A DNA stretch of 64,000 nucleotides from RYN-230 sp963837515 (lineage in GTDB: Bacteria > Actinomycetota > Actinomycetes > Streptosporangiales > Streptosporangiaceae): contig CAWINT010000006.1 of the NCBI GenBank assembly GCA_963837515.1, positions 434,001 to 498,000 on the forward strand, written 5' to 3'. The notes beneath the pieces are model-generated. The model was not told the origin of the DNA. It ran no database searches and saw only the letters and a list, made by a program, of their open reading frames with translations. The position numbers and the translations under genes were made by a program. This document shows positions 8,014-15,983 of this stretch, piece after piece. Position 1 is the stretch's first letter. Each line of letters starts with the position of its first letter.

Positions 8014-10266
8014 TCACGCCTTCTCCAGGAACTCGGCCTGCTGCTCGTCGAGCAGCCGGCCGATCGCCCGGGCCAGCGCCGGGTGACCGGTCAGCTCCGG
8101 GTCGGTGCCGACCAGCGCGGACGCCACCTCCCGCGCCTGGCCGATGAGGTCCTCGTCCTCCAGCAGGGTGAGCATCTTGAGGCTGGACTTCCGCCCCGCC
8201 TGCACGGCCCCCAGCACGTTGCCCTCCCGGCGCTGTTCCAGGTCGAGGCGGGACAGCTGGAAACCGTCCAGCGTGCTGGCCACCGCGTCCAGCCGCTCGC
8301 GGGCCGGGCTGCCCGCCGGGGCATCAGTGACCAGCAGGCACAGCCCCGGCTTGCCGCCCCGGCCGACCCGGCCACGCAGCTGGTGCAGCTGGGACACGCC
8401 GAACCGGTCGGCGTCGCAGATGACCATGATCGTGGCGTTGGGCACGTCCACCCCCACCTCGATGACGGTGGTGGCGACCAGCACGTCCACGCTGCCGTCG
8501 GCGAAGCCGCGCATCACCGCGTCCTTCTCCTCGGCCGGCCGCCGGCCGTGCAGGATCCGCAGCCGCAGCCCGGCCAGCGGGCCCTCGCCCAGCTCGGCCG
8601 CCATGTCCACGACCGCGCGGGCCGGCCGGGTGGGCTCGGTCCCGCCTTCGTCGTAGCCGCCCGCGTCGTCGGTGTCGGGGGGGTCATCGGGGGCACGCGG
8701 TTCCGTTGGGAACGATTCGTCGTCGCCGATGCGCGGGCAGACCACGTAGGCCTGGCCGCCGGCGGCCACCTCCTCGCGCACCCGCTCCCACGTGCGCTCC
8801 AGGAAGCGCGGCTTCTCCGCGGCGGGGACCACGTGCGTGGTGATCGGGGCCCGGCCGGCCGGCAGCTCGGTGAGCGTGCACACGTCCAGGTCGCCGTAGA
8901 CGGTCATGGCCACCGTGCGGGGGATCGGGGTGGCCGTCATCACCAGCACGTGCGGCCTGCTGTCCTGGGCCTTCTCGCGCAGTGCGTCCCGCTGCTCCAC
9001 GCCGAACCGGTGCTGCTCGTCCACCACGACCAGGCCCAGCTCCTTGAACACCACCTGGTCGTCCAGCCGGACCCGGTGGTAGAGCAGGGTGTGCGTGCCG
9101 ATCACGATGCCCGCCGCCCCGGTCGCGGTGTCCGCCAGCGCGGCCCGGCGGGCCCGGGCGCCCTGCGACCCGGTCAGCAGCGCCACCCGGGTGGCCTGCC
9201 CTGGATCCTCAAGCACGGCGCCGTCCAGCTCCCCGGCCCGGCCGAGCGGGCCCAGCAGCGCGCTGATCGAGCGGTAATGCTGCTGGGCCAGCACCTCGGT
9301 CGGGGCGAGCAGCACCGCCTGGCCGCCGTCGTCCACCACCTGCAGCATCGCGCGGACCGCGACCACGGTCTTGCCCGAGCCCACCTCGCCCTGCAGCAGG
9401 CGGTGCATCGGGTGCTCCCGGCACAGCGCGGTGGCGATGCCGGCGCCAGCCGCCCGCTGGCCCTCGGTCAGCGGGAACGGCAGCTGCCGGTCGAATGCCT
9501 CCAGCAGGCCGCCCCGGCGCGGGATGCGCGGCGTGGCGGGCAGCGCGTCGGCGGCCCGGCGCCGCTGGGCCAGCACCGCCTGCAGCACGAACGCCTCGTC
9601 CCACTTGAGCCGGAGCCGGGCCCGGGGGATGTCGGGATCCTCCATCGGGCGGTGGATGCCGAGCAGCGCTGTGGCCTGCGGCTGCAGCCCGTAGCGCGCA
9701 CGCACGTCCGCCGGGATCGGGTCCTCGTCCAGGTCCAGGGTGTCCAGCACGGTGCGGATCGCCTTGGCGATCTTCCAGGAGGGCAGCTGGCTGGTGGCCG
9801 GGTAGACCGGGATGATCTCGGCCGCGTGCTCGGCGGCCAGCTCGGTGCCGGGGTCGGACTCGCCCAGCAGCTCGCAGTCCGGGTGGATGAGCTGGCGCTT
9901 GCGCCCGTAGCTGGACACCTGGCCGGCGAACAGGCCGTGCAGCCCCGGCTTCATGTCCTTCTCCCGCCACGGCTGCCGGAAGAAGGCCAGGGTGAGCGTG
10001 CCATGGCCGTCGGTGACCGTCACCTCGGTCAGCTTGCCGCGGCGGTTGCGCATCGGGCGGCTGGTCACCTTGGCGATCTGGGCCAGCACGGTGACGTGGT
10101 CCCCGTCCCGCAGCGAAGCCAGGTCGGTAAGCTCGCCGCGGCGCTCGTACCGGCGCGGGTAATGCCGGAGCAGTTCGCCAACCGTGCGCACGCCCAGGGC
10201 GGTACCCAGCGCCTTGGCCGTGCGCGGATCGAACTCCCGGTCCAGCCGGTCGTCTAGCCTCGCCAT
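8014..10266 (-). CDS. recG: ATP-dependent DNA helicase RecG
   Basis: Superfamily 2 helicase that regresses stalled forks and branch-migrates Holliday junctions. It has an N-terminal wedge/OB domain with the PRRYERRGEL motif, then Walker A GEVGSGKT (residues 293-300), DEQH box (416-419), TATPIPRT, and the C-terminal QLHQLRGRVGRGG motif VI. A 30-residue acidic, Pro-rich insert (PRAPDDPPDTDD region) interrupts the second helicase lobe. The Met at 10266 matches family N-termini. The frame continues 15 codons upstream to 10311, so the start is not certain. Confidence 0.96.
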   Translation of the reverse strand: MARLDDRLDREFDPRTAKALGTALGVRTVGELLRHYPRRYERRGELTDLASLRDGDHVTVLAQIAKVTSRPMRNRRGKLTEVTVTDGHGTLTLAFFRQPWREKDMKPGLHGLFAGQVSSYGRKRQLIHPDCELLGESDPGTELAAEHAAEIIPVYPATSQLPSWKIAKAIRTVLDTLDLDEDPIPADVRARYGLQPQATALLGIHRPMEDPDIPRARLRLKWDEAFVLQAVLAQRRRAADALPATPRIPRRGGLLEAFDRQLPFPLTEGQRAAGAGIATALCREHPMHRLLQGEVGSGKTVVAVRAMLQVVDDGGQAVLLAPTEVLAQQHYRSISALLGPLGRAGELDGAVLEDPGQATRVALLTGSQGARARRAALADTATGAAGIVIGTHTLLYHRVRLDDQVVFKELGLVVVDEQHRFGVEQRDALREKAQDSRPHVLVMTATPIPRTVAMTVYGDLDVCTLTELPAGRAPITTHVVPAAEKPRFLERTWERVREEVAAGGQAYVVCPRIGDDESFPTEPRAPDDPPDTDDAGGYDEGGTEPTRPARAVVDMAAELGEGPLAGLRLRILHGRRPAEEKDAVMRGFADGSVDVLVATTVIEVGVDVPNATIMVICDADRFGVSQLHQLRGRVGRGGKPGLCLLVTDAPAGSPARERLDAVASTLDGFQLSRLDLEQRREGNVLGAVQAGRKSSLKMLTLLEDEDLIGQAREVASALVGTDPELTGHPALARAIGRLLDEQQAEFLEKA

Positions 10267-10449
10267 GGCCTCACAGGATAGGCGGCGGCTCCGACGACGG
10301 CGGCCGGCCACGCGGCGGCGCGGGCGCTGATTCGCCTAACCGGCCCGTGGTCGGATACGCTGGCCCGGCTGCCCATCGGGCACGGTGTGCGGTTGCCTCC
10401 GTGCCGGGCACGGTGACCTGATCATCCACCTTCATGCAAGGAGTGTCCC

Positions 10450-10635
10450 GTGGCTTCTGTCTGCGAGGTCTGCGGCAAGGGGCCGGGATTCGGCAACAAC
10501 GTCTCGCACTCCCACCGCCGGACCCCCCGCCGCTGGAACCCCAACATCCAGATGGTCCGGGCCCAGGTCGGCGGTACCCGCAAGCGGATCCGGGTGTGCA
10601 CGTCCTGCATCAAGGCCGGCAAGGTCACCCGCTGA
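10450..10635 (+). CDS. rpmB: 50S ribosomal protein L28
   Basis: A 61-residue ribosomal protein starting with GTG and preceded by AAGGAG at seven bases. It keeps both CxxC pairs (CEVCGKGPGFGNNVSHS and CTSCIKAGK), so it is the zinc-containing form. It is transcribed divergently from recG across a 183-base gap that must hold both promoters, an arrangement shared with Streptomyces. Confidence 0.96.
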   Translation: MASVCEVCGKGPGFGNNVSHSHRRTPRRWNPNIQMVRAQVGGTRKRIRVCTSCIKAGKVTR

Positions 10636-10705
10636 CTCTCGTGCCGTGCCTCTCATGCCGGGCGGCGGCCGGGCGGCGCCGGATCGGCCCGGCCGTGAGC
10701 CGCGA

Positions 10706-12022
10706 TCAGTGCGGCCCGTGAGCCAGGCTGAATGAGCAGGGCTTGCCGTTGAGCGAGCAGCCGGACGGCGGCTGAGACCGGCCCTCCACCGTGACGACAA
10801 ACCAGGTGGTTCCCATCCGGCCGGATGGCTCGCCGGGCCGCTGATCGCCGCCGTCGGAGCCGTTGTGGCCCTGGGCGACCCCGGAATCCGCCGAGCGCCA
10901 CCCCCACGAGGCCCCCTGCACCCCGGCGATGCGGGCTCCCGGGTAGGACAGCGAGAGGCGCCAGGACCCGCTCCGCCCGCCGAGCCTGCCGACCGTGATC
11001 AGGTCGATGAAGCCGCCCGGCCACTGCTGGGTGAGCTGGTAGGTGATCACGACCGGCGAGCCGGGCTGGTTCGAGTGGTCCGGGCCGCCCGCATGCTGGT
11101 CGCCCGGCGCGTTCCTGGCTGGCATCCGGCGCTGGCCGGGGCCCACGGCCGTGCCCCCGGGCGACGCGATGTGCACGCCGGGACGGGCCGAAGCTAGCGT
11201 GCCGCCCTGGGCGGGCTGCGGGTGACAGCTACCCGCGGCGCACTGCCCGCCGGGCACCGGGGAACTGAAGTGCAGCACCGTCTTCGTCATGTTGACGGCC
11301 AGGCTGGCCGCCACCACTACGCCGAGCCCGGCCGCGAAGGTCGGCGTGACCATCAGCCGCCGCACCGCGCCGCCCAGCCGGCGCCGGCTGGGCCGGCCCC
11401 GCTGCGGCGGCGGGCGGCCGGGTGGCAGCCCGGGCAGGCCGTTGACGTCCACCGGCGGCTCCAGCGGGCCGGAGGGTGGCCCGGCCGGGGCGACCGCGGC
11501 CGGGTCTACCGCGGCCTGGTCTCCCGCGGGCCGGTCTCCCGCCGGGCGGGAGGTGCCCTCAGGCAGGCCTGAGGAGGCCGTAGGCGGCCGTCCGGAGCCT
11601 GCTCTGGTGCCGGGCCAGCCGCCCGGGTCAACAGCGCCATCCGCGAGGCGAGGGCCGCCCGGGGGGCTGTGCCCGCCCGCCACCGGGCCGCTCGCCACCG
11701 GGCCGCTCGGGGCCGGGCCGCTCGGGGGCGGGCCGCTCGCTACCGGGCCGCTCGGGGGCGGGCCACTCGGGGCCGGGCCACTCGGGGCCGGGCCGCTGGC
11801 TACCAGGCCACTCGGGGCCGGCGGCCGGGCTGGCCGCCACCCGAGCCAGCGGGCCAGCGAGCGGAACCAGGCCGGCGCGGCACCGAGCCCACCGCGGGAC
11901 GGCTGAGCCCGGCGCACGCCACGGCGGCCCGGCCGGCCCGGCCGGGGACCGCCCGCCTGGGACGGGGCCGCACCCGGCCGCGACCGGTGCCGCGGCGCTG
12001 CTCTCTTGCCCGGTGATCGCAT
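10706..12022 (-). CDS. Membrane-anchored protein with proline-rich repeats and CBM2-like C-terminal domain
   Basis: A 438-residue protein of three parts. Residues 1-220 are Arg/Pro/Gly-rich and contain about nine APSGP-type pentapeptides (69-115). A single hydrophobic helix follows at about 225-245 (TFAAGLGVVVAASLAV). The rest is extracellular by inference and ends in a domain (323-430) with the Q-W-PGGF / SWRLSLSYPGARI / C-SLNGKPCSF pattern resembling a family 2 carbohydrate-binding module. A positive N-terminus and single helix suggest type II topology, with the domain outside. No Shine-Dalgarno precedes the ATG; a TATAAA lies eight bases upstream of it, so the message may be leaderless. 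Substrate and role are unknown; cell-wall or polysaccharide binding is inference. Confidence 0.75.
   Translation of the reverse strand: MRSPGKRAAPRHRSRPGAAPSQAGGPRPGRPGRRGVRRAQPSRGGLGAAPAWFRSLARWLGWRPARPPAPSGLVASGPAPSGPAPSGPPPSGPVASGPPPSGPAPSGPVASGPVAGGHSPPGGPRLADGAVDPGGWPGTRAGSGRPPTASSGLPEGTSRPAGDRPAGDQAAVDPAAVAPAGPPSGPLEPPVDVNGLPGLPPGRPPPQRGRPSRRRLGGAVRRLMVTPTFAAGLGVVVAASLAVNMTKTVLHFSSPVPGGQCAAGSCHPQPAQGGTLASARPGVHIASPGGTAVGPGQRRMPARNAPGDQHAGGPDHSNQPGSPVVITYQLTQQWPGGFIDLITVGRLGGRSGSWRLSLSYPGARIAGVQGASWGWRSADSGVAQGHNGSDGGDQRPGEPSGRMGTTWFVVTVEGRSQPPSGCSLNGKPCSFSLAHGPH
11678..11818 (-). repeat. 15-bp degenerate tandem repeat coding for APSGP-type pentapeptides
   Basis: About nine 15-bp units encode variants of A/P/V-P/A-S-G-P in the cytoplasmic N-terminal half of the CBM2-like membrane protein. 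Units differ mainly at the first two codons. Confidence 0.85.
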
Positions 12023-12092
12023 TTGGGGGGTTTATACCTAAGAGTTGAATCGGGCTAACTCTAGCGACAACGCTGTAATTCAGTAAACACAG

Positions 12093-13052
12093 TCAGTGAA
12101 GGCTGTCTAGCCCGCGAAAATGATCCCATCCGGCCAACCCCTCAGACCGCCGCGAATCGATCCTGACCCCTCGGCCTGCCCCCACACGTCCCACGATGAC
12201 CCAGCGCGCTGGGAGGTCAGCGGCTGGCGGGAACGTTGCGGCCAAGGCATGATCCTCCCCGCCGGTGAGAATCCAGTCAAGCGGGTCCGCCTTACCGGTT
12301 GCTTCGGCGGCAGCACGCAACGCATCATCTCGGGGCAATCGCTTTGTTTCCAGGTCAATCTGGACCCCGCTGCGCTCCGCGACGTGCCCGAGATCCTGGA
12401 TCAGCCCGTCGCTGACGTCGATCATGGCGGTCGCGCCCAGCCGCGCCGCCTCAGGACCGGCGGCGTAGTCCGGCTGCGGACGGCGGTGCGCGGCCAGCAA
12501 CTCGGCCGGCCCGGTCCGCCCGGCCTGGAGCAGGGCCAGGCCGGCGGCCGAGTGGCCGAGCACGCCCGCGACCGCCACCACATCCCCGGCCTGGGCCCCG
12601 GACCTGGTCACCGGGGGGCGCCCGGCGAGGCCGCCCAGCGCGGTGATGGCCAGCAGCACCAGCGGGGCCGCCGAGATGTCGCCGCCGGCCACGCTCGCCC
12701 CGGCCCGGCCGCACTCCTGGGCCAGCCCGTCGGCCAGTTCCTCGGCCCAGGCGACCGGCAGATCCGGCGGCGCGGCCAGGCCCACCAGCAGGGCGGTGGG
12801 CGCCCCGCCCATGGCGGCGATGTCGGCCAGGTTCTGCGCCGCGGCCTTCACGCCGATGTCGCTGGCGGAGGACCAGTCGCGGCGGAAATGACGGCCCTCG
12901 ACCAGCAGGTCGGTGCTGGCCAGCACCCGGCCATCGGGCGCGGCGAGCAGCGCCGCGTCGTCACCGATGCCCAGCAATGTGCCCGGTGCCGACGGCATCC
13001 GGGCCGCCAGCGCCGCGATGAGCCCGAATTCCCCGAGATCTGCGACGGTAAT
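12093..13052 (-). CDS. thiL: Thiamine-monophosphate kinase, apparent ATT start
   Basis: ThiL phosphorylates thiamine phosphate to thiamine diphosphate, the active cofactor. GIGDDAAL, STDLLVEGRHF, SVAGGDIS, DVSDGL and TGGEDHAL are all family motifs. The first in-frame ATG (12998) would delete the conserved N-terminus. Upstream of it the frame reads ITVADLGEFGLIAALAAR, matching ThiL from other actinomycetes residue by residue, and this is preceded by GGGAGGG four to five bases before an ATT codon at 13052-13050. No ATG, GTG or TTG exists between that ATT and the upstream TAA. I therefore annotate an ATT start, giving 319 residues. Confidence 0.9.
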   Translation of the reverse strand: MTVADLGEFGLIAALAARMPSAPGTLLGIGDDAALLAAPDGRVLASTDLLVEGRHFRRDWSSASDIGVKAAAQNLADIAAMGGAPTALLVGLAAPPDLPVAWAEELADGLAQECGRAGASVAGGDISAAPLVLLAITALGGLAGRPPVTRSGAQAGDVVAVAGVLGHSAAGLALLQAGRTGPAELLAAHRRPQPDYAAGPEAARLGATAMIDVSDGLIQDLGHVAERSGVQIDLETKRLPRDDALRAAAEATGKADPLDWILTGGEDHALAATFPPAADLPARWVIVGRVGAGRGVRIDSRRSEGLAGWDHFRGLDSLH

Positions 13053-13133
13053 TGGGCCCTCCCGGCTGCCATCCTGGCCTTAGGGTAGCGTGGCCATTCC
13101 GGCCGCCGGCGACGAAGCCCCCGGGGAGGACGC

Positions 13134-13367
13134 ATGGTGCAGGCTTACATCCTCGTGCAGACGGAAGTGGGCAAGGCCGCCGAGGTGGCCCGCCGCATCG
13201 GCAGCATCACAGGGGTGACGCTGGCTGAGGACGTCACCGGGCCCTACGACGTGATCGTGCGCGCCGAGGCGCCCAATGTGGACGACCTGGGCCGCCTGGT
13301 GGTCGCGCAGATACAGGGCGTGACCGGCATCACCCGCACGCTGACCTGCCCCATCGTGCATATCTGA
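13134..13367 (+). CDS. Stand-alone Lrp/AsnC ligand-binding (RAM) domain protein
   Basis: A 77-residue protein consisting only of the alpha/beta RAM fold of Lrp-type regulators (MVQAYILVQTEVGKA ... GPYDVIVRAEAPNVDDLG). It lacks the DNA-binding helix-turn-helix. Such stand-alone domains form rings that bind amino acids. In actinobacteria one is regularly found next to thiL. GGGGAGG sits six bases before the ATG. It is divergent from thiL with an 81-base gap. Confidence 0.9.
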   Translation: MVQAYILVQTEVGKAAEVARRIGSITGVTLAEDVTGPYDVIVRAEAPNVDDLGRLVVAQIQGVTGITRTLTCPIVHI

Positions 13368-13667
13368 GCCCGCCCCGGCCGGCGCCTGCCGCCCGCTCCG
13401 CCGCGCCCCGCAGTCCGCTCGGCGGAGAGCACCAGCCCGCTCCCCGGAGCCCCGGGCCATTTCCGTGGCCCGGGGCGTACTCTTACTGAGGCCCCTGGGC
13501 CCGTTGCTGCGCCCTCAGTCCTCCCGCCAGTCCACGAGCGTGCTCCGCCCAGGCTCGTGCGCCCGAGCCTCCGGGCGGCGTCCGGCCGGCAGCCGATGGC
13601 CGCCCGGCCCGGATGGACCTCGCCGTCCTGGGTAATGGGCGGGTTAGGTTACGAGGGAGGACGGGGA
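13368..13667. other. Gene-free stretch before the PRC-barrel gene
   Basis: These 300 bases show no reading frame with coding character and no clear hairpin. The frame of the downstream PRC-barrel gene is open to 13557, but that extension is not conserved in sequence type and has no ribosome site. Confidence 0.5.
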
Positions 13668-14024
13668 ATGTTCCACGTAGGCGACATCCGGGAATGGCGC
13701 GGGCACGACGTGGTCAACGACGGGGGCCACAAGATCGGCACGCTGGAATCGGTGTACGTGGACACCGCTACCGACGAGCCGTCGTTCGCGACCGTCACCA
13801 CTGGCCTGCCGACCCGGCGCCGGCTCGTCTTCGTGCCGCTCAAGGGGGCCACCGTCGGCCCCAGCTATCTGAAGGTCGGTTACCCGCGTTCCCTGGTCAA
13901 AGGGGCGCCCTCGATCGGCACCGACGGCGAATTGCCGGCCACCAGTGAGCCGGACGTCTTCAAGCACTACGAACTGGCCTACGAAGCGGGAGCCGCGGGC
14001 ACGCGCCGCCTGGCACGCCGCTGA
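13668..14024 (+). CDS. PRC-barrel domain protein
   Basis: A 118-residue protein with one PRC-barrel: FHVGDIREWRGHDVVNDGGHKIGTLESVYVD followed by FVPLKGA and an acidic tail. PRC-barrels occur in photosynthetic reaction-centre H subunits and RimM, and in many actinobacterial stress-associated proteins of unknown function. I start at the ATG at 13668 because GGGAGGAC lies just upstream and the domain begins there; an upstream GTG at 13557 would add 37 non-domain residues. The small hydrophobic protein gene follows after 23 bases, so the pair is probably one operon. Confidence 0.85.
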   Translation: MFHVGDIREWRGHDVVNDGGHKIGTLESVYVDTATDEPSFATVTTGLPTRRRLVFVPLKGATVGPSYLKVGYPRSLVKGAPSIGTDGELPATSEPDVFKHYELAYEAGAAGTRRLARR

Positions 14025-14047
14025 GGGGCCGGAGGATCGGGAAACGC

Positions 14048-14215
14048 ATGCTCGCACTCTTCCTGCTGTTCATCATCGTGGCGATCGCCCTGGGCATCAT
14101 CGGGGTGGTGGTCAAGGGCCTGATCTGGCTGCTGATCATCGGCATCGTGGTGGTGATCATCGACCTGATCGTGCTCGGCATGCGGGCTGGGCGTCGGCGG
14201 CGGCTGACCCGGTAG
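14048..14215 (+). CDS. Small hydrophobic membrane protein
   Basis: A 55-residue protein that is almost entirely hydrophobic: two membrane helices (residues 2-22 and 25-45, the second LIWLLIIGIVVVIIDLIVLG) and an Arg-rich cytoplasmic end (RAGRRRRLTR). GGAGGA lies about ten bases before the ATG. Similar tiny hydrophobic proteins accompany PRC-barrel or CsbD-like stress genes in actinomycetes, but no function is known. Its 3' end and stop codon lie inside a 34-bp tandem duplication. Confidence 0.8.
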   Translation: MLALFLLFIIVAIALGIIGVVVKGLIWLLIIGIVVVIIDLIVLGMRAGRRRRLTR

Positions 14216-14254
14216 CCGGTCTGGGCGTCGGCGGCGGCTGACCCGGTAGCCGGT
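14187..14254 (+). repeat. 34-bp exact tandem duplication across a gene end
   Basis: Copy one (14187-14220) covers the last codons and the stop of the small membrane protein; copy two (14221-14254) follows without a gap. The period is not a multiple of three, but the first copy already contains the stop, so the protein is unaffected. Confidence 0.95.
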
Positions 14255-14322
14255 CCGCCCGGCGGCCGGTGACCGGTCATCTCGCGCCCACTTGCTGGTC
14301 CGCCCAGTGACCCGGGCGCGCG

Positions 14323-14973
14323 TCAGCCCAACCGGGCGGCCAGCACGGTAGTCCGCGGCCCGAGTCCCAGGCTGGCGGCCCGGCGCAGGTCCGCGGGAGT
14401 GTCCACGTCGGAACGCAGGCTGGGCACGTCGGCCAGCAACAGCTCGGCGGCCCCGCCGGACCGGTAGCGGCTGGCCGACTGCGGGCCGAACCGGGGCCGG
14501 AACGGGACCCCCGGCCGGGCCGCGTAGAGCGTGGTGCCGGTGCCCGCGGCGTCGGCCACGAACGCCTCGGGCCACTCCGCCGCCGCCCGCAGCGCCGTGG
14601 CCAGCTCGGCTGGCCGCAGCGCGGGCAGGTCCGCGGCCAGGGCGGCGGTGCCGGCCACCGGCCAGCGGGCGGCGGCCGCGGCGGCACCGTGCGCCAGCGC
14701 CGGGTTGAGCCCGGCGTCCGGCTCATCCGCCACGGCCACCGCGCCCAGCGCGCTGAGCGTGCCGCTGGCCGCCGCGTCGTCCGTGACCACGAGCACCGCG
14801 CCGACGGACGGACAGGCGACGGCGGCGCTCACCGTGTCCGCCGCCATGGCCAGGGCCAGGTCCGCGCGGGCCTGCCCAGCCAGGCCGGCCAGGCGCGATT
14901 TGGCGCGGGCAAGTACCTTGACGGGGATCACCAGCGACCAGCTGAGCGCGCTCTCGGTCACATCGGCGACCAT
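14323..14973 (-). CDS. cofC: Phosphoenolpyruvate/2-phospho-L-lactate guanylyltransferase (coenzyme F420 synthesis)
   Basis: CofC/FbiD makes the activated three-carbon precursor for coenzyme F420. The nucleotidyltransferase start SLVIPVKVLARAKSRLAGL, the VVTDD motif, DEPDAGLNPAL, AALAADLPALRPAEL and the FGPQSASRY-S / SLRSDVDTPADLRRA end are all characteristic. I start at the ATG at 14973, just before the fold begins; the frame continues 52 codons upstream with no conserved sequence. The neighbouring plsC is divergent, the usual actinobacterial arrangement. FbiA and FbiB are not in this window. Confidence 0.93.
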   Translation of the reverse strand: MVADVTESALSWSLVIPVKVLARAKSRLAGLAGQARADLALAMAADTVSAAVACPSVGAVLVVTDDAAASGTLSALGAVAVADEPDAGLNPALAHGAAAAAARWPVAGTAALAADLPALRPAELATALRAAAEWPEAFVADAAGTGTTLYAARPGVPFRPRFGPQSASRYRSGGAAELLLADVPSLRSDVDTPADLRRAASLGLGPRTTVLAARLG

Positions 14974-15131
14974 ACTGGGCGCTGGCTGGCGCGGATGATC
15001 CGGCGGGGCGGACGGGCCGTCTCGACAGCGACGGTGGCGGAACGGGAGACTGACAGGACATGGGAGCGGACCGCAGATGAGAGCTGGCCGCAGCACAGGC
15101 GGGAGTCCGCAGCGATGAGCCGGGAACACCG

Positions 15132-15983
15132 ATGAGCGGGCAGCAGGACCAGCGGTACCGGCCGGGCTGGCGCGCCGGGACCAAGGTCTACCTGCCCCCG
15201 CTGATCAAGGCGCTGATGAAGCGGGACTGGGACGGCTACCAGCACTTCCCGCGCAACGGCGGGATGATCGTGGCGGCCAACCACCTGTCCTACGCGGACT
15301 GGCCGGCCATGGCGCTGTTCGTGCACGAGGCGGGCCGCTACCCGGCCTTCATGATCAAGCACTCGGCGTTCGACGTGAAGCTGATCGGCCCTTACCTGCG
15401 CAAGCTGGGCCAGCTGCCGGTGCGCCGCGGCGAGGCCGACGCGGCGAACGTGCTCGGGGTGGCCGAGCAGGCCCTGACCGAGGGCGAGTGCGTGGTGATC
15501 TACCCCGAGGGCACGGCCACCCGCGACCCGGCCCAGTGGCCCATGCTGGCCAAGACCGGGGTGGCCCGGCTGGCGCTGGCCACCGGGGTGCCGGTGGTCC
15601 CGGTGGCCCAGTGGGGCGCCCAGGTGATCCTCCCCTACGGCAGCACGAAGCCCCACCTGGTGCCGCGGAAGATGGTGCGGATGCTGGCCGGCCCGCCGGT
15701 GGACCTGTCCGACTACGAGGGCCAGCCGCTCACCCGGGACGTGCTGCGCGGGGCCACCAACGCGATCATGGCCGACATCACCGCGCTGCTCGCCGAGCTG
15801 CGCGGCGAGCAGCCCCCCGAGACGCCCTACCACCCGGCCGTGGCGCGGCGCGCCGCGCGCCAGGCCGCCCGCGAGCAGGCCACGCAGGAGGGCGTCCCGG
15901 GCGAGAGCTCCGCACCAGGAACACCAGCAGGCCTAACGGAACCCGGCGAGGGCACTGACCCGCGCGAGGCGACGCCGACGTGA
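15132..15983 (+). CDS. plsC: 1-acylglycerol-3-phosphate O-acyltransferase (PlsC family)
   Basis: Acylates lysophosphatidic acid to phosphatidic acid at the membrane. The HX4D motif is NHLSYAD (H51, D56), the second catalytic block is IYPEGTATRD (E126), and LPVRRGEAD matches motif II. The last 55 residues after the catalytic fold are Arg/Ala- then Pro/Gly-rich. Its end overlaps the start of gpsA by four bases, so glycerol-3-phosphate supply and its acylation are translationally coupled. Confidence 0.94.
   Translation: MSGQQDQRYRPGWRAGTKVYLPPLIKALMKRDWDGYQHFPRNGGMIVAANHLSYADWPAMALFVHEAGRYPAFMIKHSAFDVKLIGPYLRKLGQLPVRRGEADAANVLGVAEQALTEGECVVIYPEGTATRDPAQWPMLAKTGVARLALATGVPVVPVAQWGAQVILPYGSTKPHLVPRKMVRMLAGPPVDLSDYEGQPLTRDVLRGATNAIMADITALLAELRGEQPPETPYHPAVARRAARQAAREQATQEGVPGESSAPGTPAGLTEPGEGTDPREATPT

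Noticed and set aside
7387..10257. A 956-codon open frame opposite rsmD and recG
   Set aside because: Composition is Gly/Arg/His/Gln-biased and it mirrors two genuine conserved genes. No ribosome site.
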